Positions 44,503 through 51,138 of a DNA stretch of 64,000 nucleotides are shown here, piece after piece (the stretch's first letter is position 1; each line of letters opens with the position of its first letter). Source of the stretch: Kutzneria viridogrisea. Lineage in GTDB: Bacteria > Actinomycetota > Actinomycetes > Mycobacteriales > Pseudonocardiaceae. A program made the position numbers and the translations under genes. The stretch is taken from positions 1 to 64,000 of the forward strand of contig JACJID010000003.1 of NCBI GenBank assembly GCA_014138725.1. Reading direction: 5' to 3'. Below the pieces are notes generated by a model. The model made no database searches. It worked only from the letters and a program-made list of their open reading frames with translations, and had not been told where the DNA came from.

Positions 44503-45584
44503 CGGGTGGTGCCGCCCGCCAGCACCGGGAAGACCGGCGAGGTGCGGCCGTCCACGGTGAGCCCGCCGAACTGGAGCATCGGCGCGGCGCGGTTGACCTC
44601 GGCCGGGAAGTTCAACCTCGGGGTCGACACCTCGTCGAGCGCGGCGCGCTGGGCCTCGGGCAGGGTGAGTTCCAGTGCGTCGAGGTTGGCCGTCAACTGC
44701 TCCAGCCGCCGGGCGCCGACCAGGGTGGAGGTGACCCCGGGCCGGTTGTGCACCCAGGACAGCGCGACCGTGGCAGCGCTGACCCCGAGCTCGGCGGCCA
44801 CCTCGTTGACCGCGTCGATCACCGGGTAGTCGCTCGCGCCGGGCGGGGCGAAGTAGTCGGACGTGCCGACGCGGGCGGTGCCGTCCGGGACGGGCACGGT
44901 GCTGGAGTACTTGCCGGACAGGAAGCCGTTCTTGAGCGGGCTCCACGGCAGCACACCCAGCCCCAGGCCCTGCGCGGCCGGGATCAGCTCCCCCTCGCTG
45001 GTGCGCTCCAGCAGCGAGTACTCCAGTTGCAGGGCCGTGACGGGGGCCCAGCCGCGCAGGTGCGCGGTGGTGGCGGCCTCGGCGACCTTCCACGCGGGCA
45101 GGTCGGACAGGCCGATGTAGCGGATCTTGCCCGCCGTGACCAGGTCGTCGAGGGTGCGCAGGGTCTCCTCGATCGGGGTCACCGGGTCGTAGTTGTGCAC
45201 CCAGTACAGGTCGACGTAGTCGGTTCGCAGGCGCCGCAACGAGTTCTCCAACTGCTGGACGATCCCCTTGCGACCGGCCCCACCGCCGTTGGGGTCGCCC
45301 GCGTGCAGGTTGCCGAAGAACTTGGTCCCGATCACGACCCGGTCGCGCAGGTCGCGGCGCGCGGCGAAGTAGTCGCCGATGATCTTCTCGGAGTGGCCGT
45401 TGGTGTAGATGTTGGCGGTGTCGATGGAGTTGCCGCCGCGGTCGAGGTAGGCGGCCAGGACCTTCGTCGACTCCTCCGGGCTGCTGCCCCAGCCGTGGTC
45501 CTCGCCGAAGGTCATGGTGCCCAGGGTGAACGGGCTCACCCGCAGGCCCGACCGGCCCAGGGTGACGTAGGAGTCCAAGGACAT
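44496..45584 (-). CDS. Aldo/keto reductase
   Basis: 362 residues from MSLDSYVTLGRSGLRVSP. Catalytic tetrad regions are present: Asp and Tyr in NSIDTANIYTNGHSE, Lys in VIGTKFFG and His in DLYWVHNYD. The NADPH-binding end is LVGARRLEQLTANL. It is the type often annotated as a general stress protein or oxidoreductase. Divergent from an AraC regulator across 158 bp, which probably controls it. Confidence 0.93.
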   Translation of the reverse strand: MSLDSYVTLGRSGLRVSPFTLGTMTFGEDHGWGSSPEESTKVLAAYLDRGGNSIDTANIYTNGHSEKIIGDYFAARRDLRDRVVIGTKFFGNLHAGDPNGGGAGRKGIVQQLENSLRRLRTDYVDLYWVHNYDPVTPIEETLRTLDDLVTAGKIRYIGLSDLPAWKVAEAATTAHLRGWAPVTALQLEYSLLERTSEGELIPAAQGLGLGVLPWSPLKNGFLSGKYSSTVPVPDGTARVGTSDYFAPPGASDYPVIDAVNEVAAELGVSAATVALSWVHNRPGVTSTLVGARRLEQLTANLDALELTLPEAQRAALDEVSTPRLNFPAEVNRAAPMLQFGGLTVDGRTSPVFPVLAGGTTRY

Positions 45585-45742
45585 GCGGTGCTCCAGCTCA
45601 GTCGTTGACGGATTCGGTCAACCGTCTACCAGTGACATCAATGCAAACACCGAACCCCCTGCCCTTCCTAGAATGATCGACTCGTGGCATTGCACGATCG
45701 AATCAACTTGACGGGACGGGCCGAGCAGGGCTCACTGGTCGG

Positions 45743-46627
45743 GTGAGAACGCTGCGGGAACTGGCGGAGTGCATCGCCCGGCTCAGCGAGCGGACCGAAC
45801 ACCCGGCCTGGGTGCCGGGCATGACCGTGTTCGCCACGCCGCGGGTCACCCATCCGCTGGGAGACGTGACGCGGCCGGTGCTCGCCCTCATCGCGCAGGG
45901 CGCCAAGCGCACCGTGCTGGCCGACCGCGTCTACGACTACCAGGCGGGCCAGTACCTGATCGCCACCGTCGACCTGCCGGTGACCGCGCAGATCACCCGG
46001 GCCAGCGGCAGCGAGCCCTTCCTCGGGCTGGGGCTGCCGCTCAGGGAAACCCTCATCGCCCAACTCCTGCTGGAGACCGGGGCGCCCCGGTCCGCGGACG
46101 GCCCCGGAACGGGAATCGTCACCGGCGATGCCGAGGAGGAACTCCTGGACGCCGTGGTGCGGCTGCTGCGCCTGGTCGAGCGGCCCCAGGACTTCGCCGT
46201 GCTCGCCCCGGGCGTGGAACGCGAGATCCACTGGCGGCTGATGACCGGCCCGCACGGTGCGACCATCCGCCGGATCGGGGTGGCCGACAGCCGGGTGTCC
46301 CTCGTCGGGCAGGCCGTCCGCTGGATCGGGCAGCGCTACGACCGCACCATCCGCATCGCCGACCTCGCCGAGGCGGTCGGGGTCAGCGTGCCCACCCTCA
46401 ACCGGCACTTCCGCGCCGTCACCGCGATGAGCCCGGTGCAGTACCAGAAGCACCTGCGCCTACAGCGGGCGCGCATCCAGCTCCTGGCCGCCCCCGAGGA
46501 CATCGCGGCCGTCGGCCACGCCGTGGGCTACGACAGCCCCTCCCAGTTCAGCCGGGAGTACCGGCGCCTGTTCGGCGCACCGCCCGGCCGCGACGCCCTG
46601 CGCCTGCACGCCGCTCCCGGCAACTAG
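45743..46627 (+). CDS. AraC-family regulator (AraC_N type)
   Basis: 294 residues, GTG start. The N-terminal AraC_N domain has PRPVLALIAQGAKRTVL-like sequence and YDYQAGQYLIATVDLPVT. The C-terminal HTH pair is IRIADLAEAVGVSVPTLNRHF and AVGHAVGYDSPSQFSREYRR. A TAGAAT -10-like hexamer lies at 45669. It is divergent from the aldo/keto reductase, a common pairing. The 3' end overlaps the convergent ABM gene by 4 bp. Confidence 0.9.
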   Translation: MRTLRELAECIARLSERTEHPAWVPGMTVFATPRVTHPLGDVTRPVLALIAQGAKRTVLADRVYDYQAGQYLIATVDLPVTAQITRASGSEPFLGLGLPLRETLIAQLLLETGAPRSADGPGTGIVTGDAEEELLDAVVRLLRLVERPQDFAVLAPGVEREIHWRLMTGPHGATIRRIGVADSRVSLVGQAVRWIGQRYDRTIRIADLAEAVGVSVPTLNRHFRAVTAMSPVQYQKHLRLQRARIQLLAAPEDIAAVGHAVGYDSPSQFSREYRRLFGAPPGRDALRLHAAPGN

Positions 46628-46920
46628 AGGGCTTCGTCGCGCAGCACGTCCAGGTCCACGAAGGTCGGCCCCTCCTCGCACAGCTCCACGAACCGCTCGT
46701 GGATGGCGTTGGTCTCGGGCATGGTCGAGTTGGCCATGGCCAGCTCGTAGGAGGGGAACTCCAGCACCTCCACGTAGCTGGTGGGCTCGTTGCGGTCGCG
46801 GGTGACCCTGGTCCTGGTCGCGGTCCGCTTGCCCGCGCTGGTGGCGATCCAGCGGTCGAGCAGCTCGCCGACCTCCTCGGGCTGGGTCGTCCGGTACTGG
46901 ATCAGCTGGATGAACGTCAT
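46624..46920 (-). CDS. Small ABM-fold (dimeric alpha/beta barrel) protein
   Basis: 98 residues starting MTFIQLIQYRTTQPEEVGEL behind GAGGAGTGCG. The pattern of a beta strand, helix with RWIATSAGKRT, TSYVEVLEFPSYELAMANS and ERFVELCEEGPTFVDLDVL fits the antibiotic-biosynthesis-monooxygenase-like ferredoxin fold. Its ATG overlaps the stop of the membrane protein gene upstream (ATGA), making it the last gene of a three-gene operon with the ImmA-type protease. Confidence 0.75.
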   Translation of the reverse strand: MTFIQLIQYRTTQPEEVGELLDRWIATSAGKRTATRTRVTRDRNEPTSYVEVLEFPSYELAMANSTMPETNAIHERFVELCEEGPTFVDLDVLRDEAL

Positions 46921-47978
46921 CGCACTCCTCCTGGGGTGCTCGTCTGCGAACGGTAGGCCTCGGCGACGTCGAGCAGGAAAGCGATCTCGCGGTCCAGGTC
47001 CTCGCCGCCGGGGCCGAGCAGGTTCTCCTGCTGGGCCTGCGGTGCACGGCCCGCGGCCCGGTGCTCGCGAGCCAGTGCCAGCCAGTGCGCGGTGCCCTCC
47101 GCCCCGGTGCCCGGCCCGTCGAACAGGTCGGCCTCGTCCACGTAGCCGCGCAGCACCAGCATGACGTCCCGGATCTCGATCACCCTGCGGTACAGCCGGA
47201 ACCGCAGCGGGGCCAGCGGGTGCGCCGAAGGGGCCAGCACGATGTCGGGCACGGCCTCGGTCAGCGAGCGCCACAGTGCGCTCAGCCGCAGGTACGCGCG
47301 CAGGTCCCGGACCTGGTCGACGATCGTGGGCACCAGCGGGCAGGCGCTGCCCACCGCCAGGCACAGCCCGCTCAGGCCGTCGATCTGGGAGAACCAGGCG
47401 ATCCAGTCCGGGTCCCCGGTGAGCAGCCACACCAGGTTCAGCAGCCAGGGCGAGGCGTTGAGCACCCAGCCCAGCGCGAGCAGGGCCAGCCCCCAGCGCA
47501 TCATCGGGTGGTCCACCCGCCTGCTGCTCAGCCCGCAGACCACCGCGCAACTGGTCAGCGCGATCACGCTGAACCCGGACACCAGCAGGAAGTAGAACAG
47601 CGGCAACTCCACCGCGTGCCCCGGGCGGGGATCGTGCGGGTCGGCCCTGACGTAGATCACCAGCAGCACCGTCACGGTGATCGCCGCGAGGGCGTAGAGC
47701 CAGCGCAGGTGGCGCCGGTACCCGTTGGCCAGCAACACGAAGGACAGCACGGCCGCGGCGCTGGCCACGCTGACCAGGTGCGTGCCCAGGTACACCGCGT
47801 AGGCGCCGAACAGGTGCGCCAGCGCCTCCTGCACCGCGTCCACGTACAGCGTGGTCAGCAGCGCGAGCAGGGCCACCGCGGCCCACAGCGCGCGCTGCTC
47901 CCGGTAGCGCACGACCTGCGGCAGGCGCAGCAGCACCACCAGCCACATGGCGAACGTGCCCGCAGCCTCCAGCGTCAC
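46917..47978 (-). CDS. MAB_1171c-like (DUF6545) seven-helix membrane protein
   Basis: 353 residues. About seven hydrophobic helices in the first 230 residues (AMWLVVLLRLPQVVRYREQR, VQEALAHLFGAYAVYLGTHL, SQIDGLSGLCLAVGSACPLV) are followed by a soluble C-terminal region of about 120 residues with RLYRRVIEIRDVMLVLRGYV. This fits the actinobacterial MAB_1171c family of putative transporters, which often lie beside ImmA/IrrE proteases. The GTG overlaps the protease stop (GTGA) and its stop overlaps the ABM start. Role unproven; it may be a sensor or a protected target. Confidence 0.75.
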   Translation of the reverse strand: MTLEAAGTFAMWLVVLLRLPQVVRYREQRALWAAVALLALLTTLYVDAVQEALAHLFGAYAVYLGTHLVSVASAAAVLSFVLLANGYRRHLRWLYALAAITVTVLLVIYVRADPHDPRPGHAVELPLFYFLLVSGFSVIALTSCAVVCGLSSRRVDHPMMRWGLALLALGWVLNASPWLLNLVWLLTGDPDWIAWFSQIDGLSGLCLAVGSACPLVPTIVDQVRDLRAYLRLSALWRSLTEAVPDIVLAPSAHPLAPLRFRLYRRVIEIRDVMLVLRGYVDEADLFDGPGTGAEGTAHWLALAREHRAAGRAPQAQQENLLGPGGEDLDREIAFLLDVAEAYRSQTSTPGGVR

Positions 47979-48487
47979 CGCCCGGACCTCCTGCGGAAGC
48001 CGATCGAGCGCTCCAGCCCGGCGAGCAGCCCGGTGAACGGGGACGGTGCGGGCAGCCTGCCGATGCCCTCCAGCACCAGGCTGGCGATCATCTCCGCCTC
48101 CTGTTCCTGGTGCGAGTCGTAGTGCACCCTGGGCAGCACCCGCAGCACCTGGTCCGGGTCGACCAGGCCCAGGTCCAGCTCGCGGTGCAGCACCTTGTTG
48201 CCCGCCTCGTGGTCGCAGAGCATGTGCCCGATCTCGTGCAGGATGATGTGGTCCTGGTGCAGCCTGCTGGTCTGCGAGTCGTACAGGATGTGGTCGGCCT
48301 GCTCGGTGGCCAGCCACATGCCGCTGGGCAGCCCCGGCGGGGTCGGCACCGGCAGCGCGTGCAGGTGCAGCGGCCGGGACCGTCGCTCGGCCAGCCGCTC
48401 GCACAGCTCCTGGGCGGTGAAGGGGACGGGAAGCTCGATGCCCGCGACCACCTCGCGGCACCTGCGGCGCAAGTTGTTGCGGCCCAT
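47975..48487 (-). CDS. ImmA/IrrE-type metalloprotease
   Basis: 170 residues. The zinc motif HEIGH is at 84-88 (IILHEIGHMLCDHEAG), with an acidic stretch EQEAEMIAS at about 128-135 that could give the third ligand. The N-terminal part is a short helical segment (LRRRCREVVAGIELPVPFTA). Family members cleave repressors, for example IrrE/PprI on DdrO and ImmA on ImmR. No HTH partner is found in the window. The ATG follows CGGGAGAGC. Upstream lies a site like an SOS box (48553-48566). Confidence 0.85.
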   Translation of the reverse strand: MGRNNLRRRCREVVAGIELPVPFTAQELCERLAERRSRPLHLHALPVPTPPGLPSGMWLATEQADHILYDSQTSRLHQDHIILHEIGHMLCDHEAGNKVLHRELDLGLVDPDQVLRVLPRVHYDSHQEQEAEMIASLVLEGIGRLPAPSPFTGLLAGLERSIGFRRRSGR

Positions 48488-48527
48488 GCTCTCCCGTCCG
48501 GATTGACCCGCCCCGAAAGAAGTCTAC

Positions 48528-48674
48528 TCAGGGTGACCAGTCATCCCATGTTCGAACACATGTTCTCATTCGTGCTAGGCTCGCAGCGGGTGGTGCCCCG
48601 TGAGGGGAAGTCACGCGGGCACCACCCGCCACGGCCGCCGGACCCGCGAAAAGCGCGTTGCTACGCAAGGTCAT
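48528..48674 (-). CDS. Possible 48-residue small protein upstream of the ImmA-type gene
   Basis: MTLRSNALFAGPAAVAGGAR and onward, ending RTWDDWSP. The ATG has an excellent ribosome site (GGGGAGG, five bases). Codon bias is good at the start, then poor where the frame crosses a hairpin and the SOS-like site. It could be a leader peptide or a real small protein, 40 bp before the protease gene. Weak call. Confidence 0.3.
   Translation of the reverse strand: MTLRSNALFAGPAAVAGGARVTSPHGAPPAASLARMRTCVRTWDDWSP
48553..48566. promoter_or_regulatory. SOS (LexA)-box-like site
   Basis: CGAACACATGTTCT has the GAAC-N4-GTTC core and matches the Gram-positive LexA consensus CGAACRNRYGTTYC at all but the last position. 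It lies 66 bp before the ImmA-type ATG on the minus strand. On the plus strand a TAGGCT hexamer (48576-48581) follows. Confidence 0.45.
48586..48629. other. Hairpin of 13 bp upstream of the protease operon
   Basis: GCGGGTGGTGCCC (48586-48598) pairs exactly with GGGCACCACCCGC (48617-48629); the 18-nt loop contains a further CGTGA/TCACG match. It starts about where a transcript from the TAGGCT hexamer would begin. It could be a terminator, an attenuator or the head of a small RNA. Confidence 0.5.
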
Positions 48675-48767
48675 CGATTCCTCCCCTGGATCGGATGCCG
48701 AGGAACACGCTAGCGGCGCGTCGCGCATCGTTGACCTGGTATCCGGTCCGGGCCGAGGCCGCGGTGT

Positions 48768-48816
48768 CATGAAAGTGCCGTTCAGGACCTCCAGTGTCCT
48801 GAACGGCACCTTCATG
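48768..48816. repeat. GTGCCGTTC-family hairpin, one mismatch
   Basis: Arms 48768-48788 (CATGAAAGTGCCGTTCAGGAC) and 48796-48816 pair over 21 bp with a single A-C mismatch around a 7-nt loop. Same family as 22147-22203. It lies 71 bp from the stop of the STAND ATPase gene (minus strand). The rest of the 400-bp gap 48488-48887 holds only the elements listed separately. Confidence 0.75.
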
Positions 48817-48887
48817 GCACGGCCCGCGTCGGCGGGCGTGGCTGGGTGGTCGCCGGCGAGACACGGTCAAGGTCCCGAGGCGAGCCA

Positions 48888-51068
48888 CTAGCGTTCAGGT
48901 CTGACATCCAGCCGCCGAGCCGCAGCGACCTGCTCCAGGGCGTGCCTCGTGTTCAGCGTCGAGGGGTGCTCGGGCCCCAGCACCCGGCTGCGCGCCGCGT
49001 GGACCTCGCGGAAGGCCTCCTCGGCGCTGGCCAGGTCGTGCCGGATCCACCACAGCCAGGCGAGGTTGTTGCGGGTGCTCAGGGTCTCCGGGTGTTCGGC
49101 CCCCAGCACACGTGCGCGCACCGCCAGCACCTCGCGCAACTCCACCTCGGCCGCCCGTACGTCACCGCGGTCGCGCACGATGCAGGCCAGGTTGTGCCGC
49201 ACCGACAGGGTGTTCGGGTGCTCGGGGCCCACCACGCGCTGCTGCACCGCGAGCACCGCGCCGAACTCGATCTCCGCGCTGGCCAGGTCTCCCCTGTCCC
49301 ACACCACCATCGCCAGGTTGTTGCGGGCGATCAGGGTGGACGGGTGGTCGGCGCCCTGCACCCTCAGCCGCACCGCGTGCACCGCGCGCAGCTCGTCCTC
49401 CGCGCCGGACAGGTCCCCGCGGTCCCGCAGCACCCCGGCCAGGTTCTGCCTGGTGGTCAACGTGTTCGGGTGTTCTGGCCCGAGCACCCGCTGCTGCACC
49501 CCGTGGATCTCCCGGAACGCCGCCTCGGCGCTGGCCAGGTCCCCCCGGTCGCGCAGCACCGCGGCCAGGTTGTGCCGCACGGTGAGCGTGGTGGCCGCCT
49601 CCGGCCCCTGGGTGCGCGACAGGACCGCCAGCGCCCGCTGGTACAGCGCGTAGGCGTCCTGGGCGTGCCCGATGGCGTCGGCGAAGTCCGCGGCGCGGTG
49701 CTGCACGACCGCCAGCAGCGCCTGGTCGGCCGCCACCGGGAACTCGTTCTCCGCCAACGTCAGGCAGTGCGGCAGCAAAGCGGCCCAGCAGGACCAGTTC
49801 GCCGGCTCCACCGGCTCGCGGTCGGCCGTGCCCGCCTCGATCAGGCGCAGGTGCAGCTCCGCGTAGCCCGCGTGCTCGTCGAGCACGTCGCGCTGCTGCC
49901 TGGTCATGTCCCGGACCACCGGGTGCAGCACCGCGGTGTCCACCCCGTGGACCAGGCCCAGGTTGGTCAGCGCCGAGAGCAACCCCGCCAGCCGCTGCGG
50001 GGTGAGCTCCGGGAACAGCGGCGAACGCGCCAGCACCGCGGCGTCCAGCAGGAAGTGCGGCACCGGCGCCGCCGCAAGGCAGGACAGCAGTCGCAGCAGG
50101 GGGCGGGCCTGCGGCAGGCCGCGCTCCGCGAGCAGGTCCAGCGACAGCTCCCAGGTGCGGCTGAGCTGCTCGCGCTCCCGGGGCGTGCCCACGTCGGTCA
50201 GCTCCACCGAGCGCTGCTCGAACGCGGCCTGGTAGCCCGCGAACCCGCGTGGCTGCGCCAAACCCGGCAGGGCGGGCGCACCGCTCGTGCTCGCCAGGTA
50301 CGCCCCGGCCAGGCGCAGCGCCAGCGGCAGGCCACCGAGCCGGTGGCTGAGCTCCGTCGCCTCCTCGCGGCTGCCCGCGGTGGGCGCCAGCTCCAGCAGC
50401 ACCTCCGCGCCGTCCACCGGGTCCAGCGCGGGCACCGGGTAGCGGTCGGCCACCGAGCCCCACGCCGCCTGGTCCTGGTCGCGGGTCGTCACCAGCACCG
50501 TGCCGCTGCCCTGCCTCGGCCCGCGCAGCCAGCCCGTGTAGTCCGCCGTCTGCTGCCCCTGCGCCGCGAGCACCCGCGTGTCGTCCGCGTTGTCCAGCAC
50601 GAGCAGCCAGCGGTTCGGCACCTCGTTCAGCGTGCGCCACAACAACTCCGGCGCCGACCTCGTGCCCGTCCACGCCTCCCGTACCGAAGCCGGTGGGGCG
50701 CCCGCCTGCAACGCCACCTCCGCCAGCCCCGCCGTCAGGCTCGCCGTGGTCGTCGCGTCCACCCACCAGACCCGCACCTGGTCCGCCACCTGCTCGGCCA
50801 CCCGCAGCGCCACCGTCGTCTTGCCGTAGCCGCCGCCGGCGTGCAGCACCACCACGCGGCCCGCCGGACTCAGCACCGCCCCGGTCAGCCGCTCGATCAA
50901 CGCCGCCCGGCCCCGCGTGCCGTGCTCCAGCCGCCCCACCGGGGCCGTCACCGAGGCCATGCCGGGGTGTGCCGACTGGGTCGTCACCGTGACCGGTCCG
51001 TGGAAGTCCCTGGCCTGGAGCACAGGCCCGTTCACCGTCCCCGACACGTCATTGCGCACCCGTGGCAC
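48888..51068 (-). CDS. STAND ATPase: NB-ARC-like domain with kinesin-light-chain-type TPRs
   Basis: 726 residues. The N-terminus VRNDVSGTVNGPVLQARDFH is the short tag common on actinobacterial NB-ARC proteins. Walker A GGGYGKTT (78-85), Walker B WLLVLDNADD (about 154-163), GLPLALRLAGAYL as the STAND GxP region. From about 480 come five 42-residue TPRs built on GPEHPxTLxxRxNLAxVxxDRGDLxxAExxxR. A signalling switch with no visible effector domain at either end, so it may act through a partner. Confidence 0.88.
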   Translation of the reverse strand: MPRVRNDVSGTVNGPVLQARDFHGPVTVTTQSAHPGMASVTAPVGRLEHGTRGRAALIERLTGAVLSPAGRVVVLHAGGGYGKTTVALRVAEQVADQVRVWWVDATTTASLTAGLAEVALQAGAPPASVREAWTGTRSAPELLWRTLNEVPNRWLLVLDNADDTRVLAAQGQQTADYTGWLRGPRQGSGTVLVTTRDQDQAAWGSVADRYPVPALDPVDGAEVLLELAPTAGSREEATELSHRLGGLPLALRLAGAYLASTSGAPALPGLAQPRGFAGYQAAFEQRSVELTDVGTPREREQLSRTWELSLDLLAERGLPQARPLLRLLSCLAAAPVPHFLLDAAVLARSPLFPELTPQRLAGLLSALTNLGLVHGVDTAVLHPVVRDMTRQQRDVLDEHAGYAELHLRLIEAGTADREPVEPANWSCWAALLPHCLTLAENEFPVAADQALLAVVQHRAADFADAIGHAQDAYALYQRALAVLSRTQGPEAATTLTVRHNLAAVLRDRGDLASAEAAFREIHGVQQRVLGPEHPNTLTTRQNLAGVLRDRGDLSGAEDELRAVHAVRLRVQGADHPSTLIARNNLAMVVWDRGDLASAEIEFGAVLAVQQRVVGPEHPNTLSVRHNLACIVRDRGDVRAAEVELREVLAVRARVLGAEHPETLSTRNNLAWLWWIRHDLASAEEAFREVHAARSRVLGPEHPSTLNTRHALEQVAAARRLDVRPER

Positions 51069-51138
51069 CCAACTCGTGCCGCCGGCACCTCACAACCGGT
51101 TCCCCCGCACACCACCCGTTCAGCCGTCACCGGAGGCG

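Noticed and set aside
48110-48772. Plus-strand frame of 220 codons opposite the ImmA-type gene
   Set aside because: It is antisense to a gene with a clear HEIGH motif and breaks codon bias where it enters the intergenic hairpins.
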